Part shown: positions 42,069-50,742 of the stretch, one piece after another
How the letters are laid out: each line of letters opens with the position of its first letter
How positions within the stretch are numbered: position 1 is the stretch's first letter
DNA from: an uncultured Ruminococcus sp.
GTDB lineage: Bacteria; Bacillota; Clostridia; Oscillospirales; Ruminococcaceae
Length of the DNA stretch: 64,000 nucleotides
NCBI GenBank assembly: GCA_947627175.1
Contig: CANQVA010000001.1
Coordinates: 1-64,000 of the forward strand
Reading direction: 5' to 3'
Notes under the pieces: generated by a model
Told to the model about the DNA's origin: nothing
Database searches by the model: none
Seen by the model: the letters and a program-made list of their open reading frames with translations, nothing else
Position numbers and translations under genes: made by a program

Positions 42069-43274
42069 TCAGTTTATTTGGAAAAATTTTCCCGGCAACT
42101 GTTTTACTACATTACTAATTTCTAACATTGTCAGTTCTGTCATAACGTCCAGAATATCCATATCAAGCCTGTCTGCAATAACGTCAATATGAAGTTTGCA
42201 TCCTTTCAGCAATTCGACAATTTTCCGCTGAGAAATAGTAAGCGATGCATATTTGTCATTTTCCTTTTCAATTTCATGTGTCACTTTTACTGTCGGTTTT
42301 ATTTCTTCAGAAACGACTTTTTTCTTCCTTGAAGGAGAATACTTTACAACAGGCTCATCAGGCAATTCTTTTACTTTTTCCATAATTTCAGACATTCTGC
42401 GTTTTTCATTGAAAAAATCAAGTATTTCTTCGCAACCATAAACAGGTCTTGCAACACCTCTGAGCAGATTGATATTTCCGGCATAACGTGTATCTGTTAT
42501 ATCAGACGGAGGAATACAGAAAAGTTCTTTTCCTTGTTCGATAGAAATATCAGCTGTGTTAATAGAACCGCTCTTTTTAGCTGCCTCAAATATTATAGTT
42601 GCTCCGCCGAGGGCTGAAAGTATTCTGTTTCTGCGTGGAAAGTTAAAACTTTTAGCAGAAGTTCCCGGAGGATATTCCGAAATAAACACACCGCCACTTT
42701 GAATAATACTATCCCTGAATTTAAAATTTTCAACGGGGTAATTATGGTCAATACCACAACCAAGCACACAAGCTGACGGTCGGTTCATACTTACAGCGGC
42801 AAGTTGTGAAGTTATATCAACACCAACTGCAAAACCACTTACTATAGTAAATCCATATCCCGCAAGTTCTCTGCATAATTCGGTAGTGACTGACAATGTG
42901 TAAGGACTGGGATGTCTTGTACCGACGCAGGCAATATTTTTTTTGCCTGATACACACGAAATATCACCTTTATAATAAAGTACTGCCGGCGGGTCGAATA
43001 TATGCCTCAATATGTCGGGATATTCGGGAGAATCATAACATATTACATTTATTCCGAGTTTATTACAATGTTCAATAAGGCTTTCCGCCTGTTCAAGAGA
43101 ATAGCTTTCTATATTTTTAAGGCACTTCGGGGAAAGTTTTATATTATGGTTGCCTGACGAAAGACAATAATATGCATCTGAAATACTTTCAAAATTCCTC
43201 ATAACTTTCCACATTGTTCTATATTCTGTAGTGAAAACCATTAAAAGCCATAACCAATATTTAACGTTATCCAC
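42069..43274 (-). CDS. dprA: DNA-processing protein DprA
   Basis: A 401-aa Rossmann-fold protein that loads RecA on incoming single-stranded DNA. Start GTG at 43274 behind GAGGGA. Core motifs: IACVGTRHPSPYTLSVTTEL, TIVSGFAVGVDITSQLAA, CVLGCGIDHNYPVEN, SEYPPGTSAKSFNFPRRNRILSALG. A C-terminal winged-helix (DVIADRLDMDILDVMTELTMLEISN) is present. No other competence genes are in the window. Confidence 0.93.
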   Translation of the reverse strand: MDNVKYWLWLLMVFTTEYRTMWKVMRNFESISDAYYCLSSGNHNIKLSPKCLKNIESYSLEQAESLIEHCNKLGINVICYDSPEYPDILRHIFDPPAVLYYKGDISCVSGKKNIACVGTRHPSPYTLSVTTELCRELAGYGFTIVSGFAVGVDITSQLAAVSMNRPSACVLGCGIDHNYPVENFKFRDSIIQSGGVFISEYPPGTSAKSFNFPRRNRILSALGGATIIFEAAKKSGSINTADISIEQGKELFCIPPSDITDTRYAGNINLLRGVARPVYGCEEILDFFNEKRRMSEIMEKVKELPDEPVVKYSPSRKKKVVSEEIKPTVKVTHEIEKENDKYASLTISQRKIVELLKGCKLHIDVIADRLDMDILDVMTELTMLEISNVVKQLPGKFFQIN

Positions 43275-43289
43275 AAAAAATCCCTCATT

Positions 43290-44075
43290 TCATATTATTT
43301 TTTTAAGTTCCCACATAAGAATACCTGATGCCATTGCGGCATTAAGTGAATTTATACTGCCATTCATGGGAATTGTTATCCGCCTGTCACATCGGACGGC
43401 TATATTTTCAGGTAGTCCGTTTCCCTCATTTCCGATAAAAACAGCCTGTCTGCCTTTGAAGTCACATTTTGTAATACTTTCCGCATCTTCGTCTATAACT
43501 GAAGCAGATGTATAAACGCCATTTTTATTCAGCATTGAAAAAAGATTTTCCGTATCATTTTCAATAAATATATTCGTCCTGAAAACAGAACCCATAGTTG
43601 AACGTATAACTTTCGGACTGTATAAGTCGCACGAACCCGAAAGAATAACGCCGTCCATGCCGAGAGCGTCGGCGGTACGTATAATCATTCCGACGTTTCC
43701 GGGGTCTTGAAGTCCGTAAAGCACTATATATTTTTCATCTCCGCTGAAAACAGGTTTACGCTTTTCAGGTATACGGCAGATTGCAAAAATACCCTGTGTA
43801 TTATCTGTAGAAGAAATTTTTTTTCCAAGTTCATTTGAAATAACAATAGTCTTTGTATTTCTCAAATCAGCCTGAATTTTATTTCTGAACTTTTCATAGG
43901 CTTTTTCAGTGAAAATAAGATGAGTTATACTGCTTTCTTCATTTACGGCATCTTCAACTATACGCTGTCCTTCCAACACAAACAAGCCGTACTGAATCCT
44001 TTCCTTTTTCGATGAAGAAAGTTTCTGATACAGCTTGATAACGGGATTATCCTTAGAAGTAATTATATTTTCCAA
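43290..44075 (-). CDS. SpoU/TrmH family RNA 2'-O-methyltransferase
   Basis: A 261-aa SPOUT enzyme. Start TTG at 44075 behind AGGAGG. N-terminal substrate-binding domain ending near 95, then motifs I-III: LYGLQDPGNVGMIIRTADALG, AVFIGNEGNGLP and ITIPMNGSINSLNAAMASGILMWEL. Likely acts on rRNA or tRNA; the exact target is unclear. It begins 27 nt after the rplT terminator with no room for a separate promoter. Confidence 0.88.
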   Translation of the reverse strand: MENIITSKDNPVIKLYQKLSSSKKERIQYGLFVLEGQRIVEDAVNEESSITHLIFTEKAYEKFRNKIQADLRNTKTIVISNELGKKISSTDNTQGIFAICRIPEKRKPVFSGDEKYIVLYGLQDPGNVGMIIRTADALGMDGVILSGSCDLYSPKVIRSTMGSVFRTNIFIENDTENLFSMLNKNGVYTSASVIDEDAESITKCDFKGRQAVFIGNEGNGLPENIAVRCDRRITIPMNGSINSLNAAMASGILMWELKKII

Positions 44076-44102
44076 AAATTCGATTCCTCCTGATATTAGT
44101 TA

Positions 44103-44138
44103 AAAACACGCCCTTTAATTTAATTAAGGAGCGTGTTT
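44103..44138 (-). terminator. rplT terminator
   Basis: Hairpin AAACACGCTCCTTAATT / AATTAAAGGGCGTGTTT (two mismatches) followed by TTAAC on the minus strand. The T-run is short, so read-through into the methyltransferase-to-leuS run is plausible. Confidence 0.65.
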
Positions 44139-44147
44139 CGGACGTAA

Positions 44148-44501
44148 TTAGAGGGCAGCCTTTGCCTTTTCGGCAATAGCTGTAAAACCTGCTGCGTCGC
44201 TTATAGCAATTTCGGAAAGCATCTTTCTGTTAAGAGTGATACCTGCTTTCTTACAGCCGTTCATAAATGTTGAATAATTCATTCCGTTGAGTTTTGCAGC
44301 TGCGGAAATTCTTGTAATCCAAAGCTGTCTGAACTGTCTTTTTCTCTGTTTTCTGCCTACATAAGCGTAATTGCCCGACTTCATAACAGCCTGTTTAGCC
44401 ATTTTGAAGTGCTTGCTTTTTGCACCGAAATAACCCTTAGCCAGTTTTAAAGTTTTATTTCTTCTCTTACGAGTCATCATTGCACCTTTAACACGTGCCA
44501 T
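44148..44501 (-). CDS. rplT: 50S ribosomal protein L20
   Basis: A 117-aa protein with canonical start [30 protein letters not shown] and the [19 protein letters not shown] core. Last gene of the infC-rpmI-rplT operon, but separated from rpmI by 243 nt that contain a dispersed repeat. No ordinary ribosome site stands before the ATG; the repeat ends 6 nt upstream of it. Confidence 0.97.
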   Translation of the reverse strand: MARVKGAMMTRKRRNKTLKLAKGYFGAKSKHFKMAKQAVMKSGNYAYVGRKQRKRQFRQLWITRISAAAKLNGMNYSTFMNGCKKAGITLNRKMLSEIAISDAAGFTAIAEKAKAAL

Positions 44502-44507
44502 ATTCTT

Positions 44508-44729
44508 ATACCGTTACCGAAAACTTATAAAAAGTCATAAAACAAACTTTCAAGTTTCATTCCTTGTTCAGCGTGTCCGTTTCTGACATAAAAAGTCATA
44601 TTACGTTTGGCTTGACACTCTGAAGACGTAAATTCCCCGCCAACAAACGGGTACACACGATAAACACCGTTCCGGTAACTTTTTTCCTTTCTTTATTGAT
44701 TGCCAAAATAACTTGTTTTCAAAAATGTA
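44508..44729 (-). repeat. dispersed repeat, copy B (between rpmI and rplT)
   Basis: A 222-bp sequence matching 20957-21200. Its minus-strand translation follows copy A (KLFWQS-KKGK, then YPFVGGEFTSSECQAKRN and FYVRNGHAEQGMKL) only if one A of a six-A run near 44691 is removed. So it carries a frameshift relative to A. It also lacks the 18-nt insert of A. An AAGGAAC just upstream on the minus strand, beyond the repeat (near 44738-44732), may be the original rplT ribosome site displaced by insertion. Confidence 0.8.
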
Positions 44730-44744
44730 TGCGTTCCTTAAAAA

Positions 44745-44948
44745 TCAGAGATAAGGAACAAGTTTTTTGATTGTAGGAGCGTTTGTGCAGTCTGCAACAC
44801 CTGCATTACGTGCAATTCTCTTACGCTTTGTATCTTTCTGTGTAAGTCTGTGTCTTTTGTTTGTGTGCTGATACTTAACCTTACCGCTTCCTGTAATTTT
44901 AAAACGTTTTTTTGCACCTGAATGAGTTTTAACCTTAACCTTTGCCAT
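44745..44948 (-). CDS. rpmI: 50S ribosomal protein L35
   Basis: A 67-aa basic protein, [20 protein letters not shown] through [13 protein letters not shown] behind AGGAGG. Standard length. It follows infC by 37 nt. Confidence 0.97.
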   Translation of the reverse strand: MAKVKVKTHSGAKKRFKITGSGKVKYQHTNKRHRLTQKDTKRKRIARNAGVADCTNAPTIKKLVPYL

Positions 44949-44985
44949 CTTTTTAAATCCTCCTTAATTCAGAACAGGTCAGTTC

Positions 44986-45504
44986 TTACTTTGATGCTTT
45001 CGGGGAAACGAACATAACAATGGAACGTCCCTCCATTTTAGCTGGTTTATCAACTGTGCCGACTCCTGAAACTGCCTCTCTGAAACGCTCAAGCAGTTCT
45101 TCACCGAGCTGCGGATGGGCGATTGCTCTTTTACGGAATCTCACCGAAACTTTGAGTTTATCTCCGCCCTGTAAAAACTTTACAGCCTGATTGACCTTAG
45201 TTTCAAAGTCATGTGTATCAATAGTCGAAAACATTCTTATTTCCTTAATTGAAACGACTTTTTGATTTTTTCTTGCTTCCTTTTCACGCTTCGTCTGTTC
45301 AAAACAATACTTTCCGTAGTCCATTATACGGCACACGGGCGGTGTTGCCTGCGGAGCGATTTTAACGAGGTCAAGCTCACGGTCAAATGCTGTTTGCAGA
45401 GCCTCTTTAGCTGACATTACGCCGAGTTTTTTACCGTCAGCATCGATTACGAGAACTTCTTTGTCCCGAATCTCTTCATTTATTTGCAGTTCCTGTTTGC
45501 TAAT
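44986..45504 (-). CDS. infC: translation initiation factor IF-3 (AUU start)
   Basis: A 172-aa IF-3. The reading frame is open upstream, but the only start with proper spacing to GGAGG is ATT at 45504 (9 nt), giving ISKQELQINEEIRDKEVLVI. A TTG 6 nt upstream would be 3 nt from GGAGG. AUU starts in infC are a known self-limiting device, because IF-3 discriminates against them. N-domain 1-75, C-domain 85-172 (SVRFRKRAIAHPQLGEELLERF). Confidence 0.93.
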   Translation of the reverse strand: MSKQELQINEEIRDKEVLVIDADGKKLGVMSAKEALQTAFDRELDLVKIAPQATPPVCRIMDYGKYCFEQTKREKEARKNQKVVSIKEIRMFSTIDTHDFETKVNQAVKFLQGGDKLKVSVRFRKRAIAHPQLGEELLERFREAVSGVGTVDKPAKMEGRSIVMFVSPKASK

Positions 45505-45702
45505 AGTCAAGCACCTCCAACTATAATCAAAAAATGAGTGCAGAGACAATCCGCACTCACTATAAAAACAGTCATGCTATGAAGGAGTTCAAAAGCAACA
45601 TGACTGTAATTATTTACCGTTTTAGTAAAAACCGGACGGTGAGAACGCAAAGTTCTGCTTTATTTACCCTAATATTATATACCTTTATTTTCCGTTTGTC
45701 AA
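45505..45702 (-). promoter_or_regulatory. infC promoter and leader (L20-leader-like attenuator)
   Basis: Leftward TTGACA (45702-45697), 17-nt spacer, TATAAT (45679-45674). The leader of about 165 nt contains stems ACCGT/ACGGT (45640-45616) and ACAGTCATG/CATGACTGT (45607-45568), then a terminator at 45559-45529. In Firmicutes infC leaders are attenuated by ribosomal protein L20, and the layout fits; I cannot confirm the L20 site by eye. Confidence 0.7.
45529..45559 (-). terminator. leader terminator upstream of infC
   Basis: Stem TGAGTGC / GCACTCA with an 11-nt loop, followed on the minus strand by TTTTTT, located 25 nt before the infC start. Its position makes it an attenuator rather than an operon end. 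Confidence 0.75.
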
Positions 45703-45737
45703 CAGAAAAGATAAAAAACGTCACTTTTCACAAATTA

Positions 45738-46334
45738 TCAATTAAATATGCTTTTAATTTTGTCCCATATAGCAAATTTCACTTTATATTTTTCAGGTTT
45801 TTTCATTATGTCTGTTTCTTTTTCACTGAAAAAAACTGTTTCTTCATTTTCCTCAATTTCACAAGCCGGCGGAATACATAACGGAGGATACATGACACAC
45901 CACCAGTTATGACCCTTTGCACTACCTATCTTTATGCGGAGTGCCTTGTAATTTCCTGCCGGCATGGTAATATCACCGTATACTCTTTCGTCAAAATCCA
46001 TGTTTATTATTTCCGCTGTAACGGGCAATTTACAGCCGTTTTCCCGTAGTGTCTGTTCTGCCATGTCAATAATTTCGGGGAGTTTTTCTCTTGCGATTTT
46101 TTCCGCATCTTCAATTGATTCCGCACCGCTGAAAATATCGCTTTCAAGCAGTCTGTCACGGACTTTTATTTTGAGTTTCTGGTCATATTCACTGTCAGAT
46201 TCAGCGAGAATATGTAAACGCAGAACACTGCCCCTCAGTTCATCAAGGGCTTTTCCGTCACTTATAAATGAACTTATATTTGAGATTATAATCGCAAGAA
46301 TAAGTCCGCCGAACAAAATTATATTTTTTTTCAT
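45738..46334 (-). CDS. spoIIR: stage II sporulation protein R
   Basis: A 198-aa secreted signalling protein that triggers pro-sigma-E processing through SpoIIGA. The ATG at 46334 has GAGG 8 nt upstream. N-terminal membrane/signal segment (5-24), then RLHILAESDSEYDQKLKIKVRD and GNYKALRIKIGSAKGHNWWCVMYPPLC, which are typical of SpoIIR. Together with cotJABC it shows a sporulation programme or its remnant. Confidence 0.92.
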   Translation of the reverse strand: MKKNIILFGGLILAIIISNISSFISDGKALDELRGSVLRLHILAESDSEYDQKLKIKVRDRLLESDIFSGAESIEDAEKIAREKLPEIIDMAEQTLRENGCKLPVTAEIINMDFDERVYGDITMPAGNYKALRIKIGSAKGHNWWCVMYPPLCIPPACEIEENEETVFFSEKETDIMKKPEKYKVKFAIWDKIKSIFN

Positions 46335-46443
46335 TTTCTTCACCTCACATTCAATAATTGGAAAAATTTTCCAAAATATTCAGGTAATATTCAGACAGTA
46401 TAATCTTTTCACGTATTTTTCAAATTCTGTCACAATTTGTGTG

Positions 46444-46472
46444 TTGTTTTTTTTCAGAATGTATGTTATAAT
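46444..46472 (+). promoter_or_regulatory. ftsH promoter
   Basis: TTGTTT (46444-46449), 17-nt spacer, TATAAT (46467-46472), with an extended -10 (TG-T). Confidence 0.6.
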
Positions 46473-46509
46473 ATACTCACAAAAGATATTCAAGGAGTTG
46501 GATAAATCA

Positions 46510-48339
46510 GTGAAAGAAAATAAAAACGGCATGAAACAGCTTTTGATTTTCGGCAGTATATGTATGATAATCCTGCTTGTTTTCAATGCTATGGTTATTC
46601 CTATGATTAAGGAATCACAAATCAAAGAAACAAATTACAGTTTTTTCCTGAATCAGATAGATGAGGGAAATGTAAAAAAAGTCGAAATTGAAAATACAAC
46701 AATAAAATTTGAGGTCAAAAAAGAAAACGGCTCAAATCAGATTTACTCTACTATAAAACTTGATGACCCCGACCTTGTGTCACGTCTTTACAAAAACGGC
46801 GATATTGATTTTACAGGTAGTATTGAAGAAATTAACCCGTTTACGGAATTTATTTTTTCATGGGTTCTTCCAATTGTGTTTATGATTGTTCTGTGGAATG
46901 TTCTTATGAAAAGCATGAGTAAACGTATGGGCGGAAATGCTATGTCGTTCGGAAAAAGCAACGCAAAAATCTATGTCAAGGCACAAACAGGTAAGACTTT
47001 TTCAGATGTTGCAGGTCAGGACGAAGCTAAAGAGGCTCTTGTTGAAATAGTGGACTTTTTGCATAATCCCGAAAAATATGCGGAAATCGGTGCAAATCTC
47101 CCTAAAGGTGCATTGCTTGTAGGCCCTCCCGGAACGGGAAAAACACTTCTTGCTCAGGCTGTCGCAGGAGAAGCAAACGTTCCTTTCTTTTCAATATCGG
47201 GTTCTGAATTTGTTGAAATGTTTGTCGGAATGGGTGCGGCAAAAGTTCGTGACCTTTTCAAGCAGGCAAACGAAAAAGCACCATGCATAATTTTTATAGA
47301 CGAAATAGACACTATAGGCAAAAAACGTGACGGCAACATCAGCGGAAATGATGAACGTGAACAAACACTTAATCAGTTACTTACAGAAATGGACGGATTC
47401 GACGGTAAAAAGGGCGTTGTCATACTCGCCGCCACTAACCGCCCCGAATCCCTTGACCCTGCTTTACTCCGTCCTGGACGTTTTGACAGACGTATTCCGG
47501 CAGAACTCCCCGACTTACAGGGAAGAGAGGCTATTTTAAAAGTTCATGCCGTAAAGGTTAAAACTGACGGAAACATAGATTATAACGCAATTGCAAGAGC
47601 AACGGCAGGTGCGTCGGGTGCTGAACTTGCAAATATTATAAATGAAGCCGCCTTGCGTGCCGTAAGAAGCGGACGTAATACCGTTTCACAGTCTGACCTT
47701 GAAGAAAGCGTAGAAGTAGTTATTGCCGGATATGAACGGAAAAATGCTGTTATTTCCCAAAAGGAAAAAGAAATTATTGCATATCACGAAATCGGTCATG
47801 CACTCGTCGCCGCTATGCAGACAGATTCGGCTCCCGTACATAAAATCACTATTATTCCCAGAACGTCGGGAGCATTGGGCTATACAATGCAGATTGACGA
47901 AGAAGAAAAATTCCTGCTTTCCAAAGAAGAAGCACTTGCAAGAATTGCAACACTTACGGGCGGACGTTCGGCAGAAGAACTTATTTTCAATACCTGCACA
48001 AGCGGTGCGTCCAACGACATTGAAAAAGCTACAAAACTTGCCCGCTCAATGGTGACTTGCTACGGCATGAGTTCAAAATTTGACATGGTGGCTCTTGAAA
48101 CAGTAAACAATCAGTATCTCGGCGGTGATACCTCGCTTGCCTGCTCACCTGAAACGTCTGCACTTATTGATGAAGAAGTAAATAATATCATAAAGTCTGC
48201 ACATCAGAAAGCTATAAAAATTCTTTCTGAAAATTCCGAAAAACTTCATGAACTCGCCTCTTTCCTTCTCGAAAAGGAAACTATTACAGGTGAAGAATTT
48301 ATGAATATCCTGAATAAAAAACCCGCAGGCATTGCATGA
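46510..48339 (+). CDS. ftsH: ATP-dependent zinc metalloprotease FtsH
   Basis: A 609-aa membrane AAA+ protease. Start GTG at 46510, 12 nt after AAGGAG; the much longer open frame upstream runs antisense through spoIIR and is not coding. Membrane segments at about 10-28 and 117-137 flank the extracellular part. AAA: Walker A GPPGTGKT, Walker [16 protein letters not shown] ([14 protein letters not shown]). Protease zinc site HEIGHA, with a third Asp ligand expected further on. Degrades misfolded and regulatory membrane proteins. Confidence 0.96.
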   Translation: MKENKNGMKQLLIFGSICMIILLVFNAMVIPMIKESQIKETNYSFFLNQIDEGNVKKVEIENTTIKFEVKKENGSNQIYSTIKLDDPDLVSRLYKNGDIDFTGSIEEINPFTEFIFSWVLPIVFMIVLWNVLMKSMSKRMGGNAMSFGKSNAKIYVKAQTGKTFSDVAGQDEAKEALVEIVDFLHNPEKYAEIGANLPKGALLVGPPGTGKTLLAQAVAGEANVPFFSISGSEFVEMFVGMGAAKVRDLFKQANEKAPCIIFIDEIDTIGKKRDGNISGNDEREQTLNQLLTEMDGFDGKKGVVILAATNRPESLDPALLRPGRFDRRIPAELPDLQGREAILKVHAVKVKTDGNIDYNAIARATAGASGAELANIINEAALRAVRSGRNTVSQSDLEESVEVVIAGYERKNAVISQKEKEIIAYHEIGHALVAAMQTDSAPVHKITIIPRTSGALGYTMQIDEEEKFLLSKEEALARIATLTGGRSAEELIFNTCTSGASNDIEKATKLARSMVTCYGMSSKFDMVALETVNNQYLGGDTSLACSPETSALIDEEVNNIIKSAHQKAIKILSENSEKLHELASFLLEKETITGEEFMNILNKKPAGIA

Positions 48340-48354
48340 TTCGTGCTATTATAC

Positions 48355-48393
48355 AAAAAATCCCGTGAAAATTTCCGTTTTCATGGGATTTTG
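48355..48393 (+). terminator. ftsH terminator
   Basis: Stem AAAATCCCGTGAAAA / TTTTCATGGGATTTT (one wobble) with a short loop. Confidence 0.75.
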
Positions 48394-48472
48394 CCGTTTT
48401 CTGCCTGAACGCTTGACTAAACGTCAATAATATGAGATAATATTTATTATTTATGAAAGAGAGAGATTCAAT

Positions 48473-48937
48473 ATGAAAAAATACATTATTACTTTTTTGA
48501 TTTCAATGGTTCCTATCATTGAACTTAGGGGCGGTGTGCCGGCAGGTATCGGTTTAGGGATACCGTGGTATAAAGCACTCATTATATGTATGATTGGAAA
48601 TATGATACCTGTACCGTTTATATTTCTCTTTGCAAGAAAAGTGCTTGAATGGGGAAAAGACAAAAAATTCATCGGTGGATTCTTTACATGGTGTCTTGAA
48701 AAAGGCAGTAAGGGCGGTGAAAAACTACAGGCAAAAGCCGGCAAAGGTATGTTTCTTGCTCTGATGCTGTTCGTTGGTATTCCACTTCCGGGAACGGGTG
48801 CATGGACAGGCACTCTCGCCGCAAGCTTTCTTAAACTTGACTTTAAAAAGAGTGTTGTCGCTGTAATGTGTGGTGTACTGCTCGCCGGAATTATAATGAC
48901 TGTGCTCAGTCTTCTTGGTTTTTCAGCGTTTACTTAA
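48473..48937 (+). CDS. small multidrug-export-type membrane protein (COG2426)
   Basis: A 154-aa membrane protein with about four hydrophobic segments. ATG at 48473 with GAAAGAGAGA upstream. Motifs MVPIIELRGGVPAGIGLGIPWYKA and LFVGIPLPGTGAWTGTLAASFL characterise the family. The transport name is only by annotation tradition; the two proline/glycine-rich re-entrant motifs resemble DedA-like proteins. Confidence 0.85.
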   Translation: MKKYIITFLISMVPIIELRGGVPAGIGLGIPWYKALIICMIGNMIPVPFIFLFARKVLEWGKDKKFIGGFFTWCLEKGSKGGEKLQAKAGKGMFLALMLFVGIPLPGTGAWTGTLAASFLKLDFKKSVVAVMCGVLLAGIIMTVLSLLGFSAFT

Positions 48938-48948
48938 TCAGTAAAAAA

Positions 48949-48982
48949 ATATAACGGACTATTTAAAGCCCGTTATTTTTTT
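48949..48982 (+). terminator. terminator after the COG2426 gene
   Basis: Stem AATAACGG-(A)C / G(C)-CCGTTATT followed by TTTTTTT. Confidence 0.7.
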
Positions 48983-49042
48983 GAAAATTTTATTATTACA
49001 TATTGTGATTATTTGGTGAATTATTTTTATTTCAAAAAATTA

Positions 49043-50173
49043 TTATCCAAGTGCAAGTAATTCTTCTTCTGTCAGTTTTAAAAATTTACCGTTGCCACCA
49101 GTAGCAAAAATATAATACTTATCATAAGTTGTTAAAATTCTAAAATCGGAATATTCTTCTCCAAGACTATGACATGAACCATCTGCAATATCATACCATT
49201 TATCAAGAATAAATAATCTACCATTAAAATATTTTCCGATAGTCTTTGCATCCGCACCTTCAACAATATACTTTTTATCTTTTTCAAGTATAGTAGTTGA
49301 AATTTCGGGATAATTACTGTAAACATAAAAATCATCACCCATATGAGAACCATCGGGCAATTCACTCTGCTTTATTTCATGTGTTTTTAAATCAAATTCA
49401 AAATTTAATATTGTAAATTTATCACGAGGATCACAATCAAATGAATCATCATATTCTTTCATAAAACTATTTTCTATGTATATTTTATTATTATAAATTC
49501 CTCTTAGATTAACAGAAGCTGACTGATCCATACCGGGATATTCTTCACCATTATAAATTTTTCCATAATTCGTATATTCCCCTGTATCAAGATTTATAGA
49601 GCAGACAAAAAACTCGCCTCCTCCATTTGCATAACTAATACCACCAAATTCGTCTTTTTTAGGATTCATGTCATTACCACAGAAATAAATCATATTTCCG
49701 TCAATTACAAAATAACCTCCATGACTATCAGGTTCACAATCTGTAAATTCAGATACTACTTCAATTTCCGAAGTTTCTAATGAAACTTTTTTTAATTTTG
49801 AATCAATAAAAAATTCAGATCCATCAGATGTTTCATTAATTCCTTCTTTGGCATCAAAAAAATACATATAATTATTATAAATAAAGGGAGAGCCTTCAAT
49901 CATTTTAGCAATACATTCAGAAGTATTATGCGAACAATTCGGCTTAGAACAAAATACTGTACTTTCCATTGTATCAAAGTTGAGGTATCTAAGAGTACCA
50001 TTATTTTTATCATGATAAATTAATCCATTTTCATATATATTACAATACTTATCAACATAGTATGGTTCTTTGCTATTAGCTGAAACTTTTAATTCATCAG
50101 TAGAATTTTTTTTAGTACAGCCTGACAGCACTATAACAGGAATTAAAAGCAATGAAATAATATTTTTTTTCAT
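49043..50173 (-). CDS. lipoprotein, paralogue of the agr-linked lipoprotein
   Basis: A 376-aa lipoprotein. Its first 19 residues are identical to those of the protein at 5670 (lipobox LSGC, C19). It shares the Cys/His cluster (CSKPNCSHNTSEC near residues 75-88), FFIDSKLKKVSLETSEIE, GGISYANGGGEFFVCSINLDTG, and the closing KLTEEELLALG. The ATG is behind GGGGTAAATTTT. It is downstream of a signal-peptide protein on the same strand, repeating the gene order next to agrB. Function unknown. Confidence 0.82.
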   Translation of the reverse strand: MKKNIISLLLIPVIVLSGCTKKNSTDELKVSANSKEPYYVDKYCNIYENGLIYHDKNNGTLRYLNFDTMESTVFCSKPNCSHNTSECIAKMIEGSPFIYNNYMYFFDAKEGINETSDGSEFFIDSKLKKVSLETSEIEVVSEFTDCEPDSHGGYFVIDGNMIYFCGNDMNPKKDEFGGISYANGGGEFFVCSINLDTGEYTNYGKIYNGEEYPGMDQSASVNLRGIYNNKIYIENSFMKEYDDSFDCDPRDKFTILNFEFDLKTHEIKQSELPDGSHMGDDFYVYSNYPEISTTILEKDKKYIVEGADAKTIGKYFNGRLFILDKWYDIADGSCHSLGEEYSDFRILTTYDKYYIFATGGNGKFLKLTEEELLALG

Positions 50174-50203
50174 AAAATTTACCCCACTTCTACTAAAATT
50201 TCA

Positions 50204-50232
50204 AGCCTTACCTATATAATAGATAAAGCTTG
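50204..50232 (-). other. hairpin between the two genes of the second cassette
   Basis: Minus-strand stem AAGC-TTTATCTAT / ATAGGTAAG-GCTT with a tiny loop; no long T-run follows. Its placement matches the hairpin at 5618-5652. Confidence 0.55.
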
Positions 50233-50240
50233 ATTACTTA

Positions 50241-50645
50241 TCAATAATATACAGTCAAAGTACCAGTTCCAACTGTACCGTCATATCTTTCTATTTCATG
50301 ATAAGAAGTGGCGTGTGTTACTCCACGTGCATTTGTATGAAAACTCACTTCATCTACACCATAATATGTTAATGAATTGTCGTTGATTTCCCCTGAATGT
50401 GCAGTGATTTCGGCTGTAATTTTATATACAGCACCATCATTTGATTTTGTCTGCACCCAAACATTTTCACTCGTTACAGAAAGTGCACACGTTCCGATAA
50501 TCGTGCCTGAAGATGTTCTGACATATCCAGTACCGTCAGTGTCAACAGTGTCAACAACGGCATTAGCATTCATGCCAAAAACACTTAATGTGAGTGAAGC
50601 TACTGCCATAATAGAAGCAGTAACTTTTTTGAGGTTATTTTTCAT
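50241..50645 (-). CDS. secreted protein, counterpart of the agr-linked secreted protein
   Basis: 134 aa, the same length as the 5191 protein. The signal peptide (MKNNLKKVTASIMAVASLTL...NANA) is almost the same; the mature parts share only a TGYV element and a beta-rich, Thr/Ser/Gly-rich composition. No cysteines. ATG behind GAAAGGGATGT. It has its own strong promoter and is followed by the lipoprotein paralogue. No agr box is visible upstream, so regulation probably differs from that of the first cassette. Confidence 0.78.
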   Translation of the reverse strand: MKNNLKKVTASIMAVASLTLSVFGMNANAVVDTVDTDGTGYVRTSSGTIIGTCALSVTSENVWVQTKSNDGAVYKITAEITAHSGEINDNSLTYYGVDEVSFHTNARGVTHATSYHEIERYDGTVGTGTLTVYY

Positions 50646-50674
50646 AGAAATACATCCCTTTCATTATTTTTTAT

Positions 50675-50742
50675 AAGCATAAGCGTATATTATACGTTTT
50701 ATGCTTTTTATGTATTATATCACTATTTCCATAATTTGTCAA
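50675..50742 (-). promoter_or_regulatory. promoter of the second cassette with leader palindrome
   Basis: Leftward TTGACA (50742-50737), 17-nt spacer, TATAAT (50719-50714). Starting about 8 nt after the -10 is a 32-nt imperfect palindrome (50675-50706; arms AAGCATAA..CGTATA and TATACG..TTATGCTT) that would form the 5' end of the mRNA or serve as an operator. The remaining sequence to 50960 is AT-rich; a weak sigma-A- or sigma-E-like signal near 50858-50900 may drive cotJA but is not convincing. Confidence 0.7.

Noticed and set aside
44685-44697. Programmed -1 frameshift at the A-AAA-AAG heptamer in repeat copy B.
   Set aside because: A -1 shift does not lead into the frame conserved with copy A; a simple one-base insertion explains it better.
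45964-46509. A 182-codon N-terminal extension of ftsH.
   Set aside because: It runs antisense through spoIIR, precedes the ftsH promoter and ribosome site, and is absent from FtsH proteins; the GTG at 46510 is the start.
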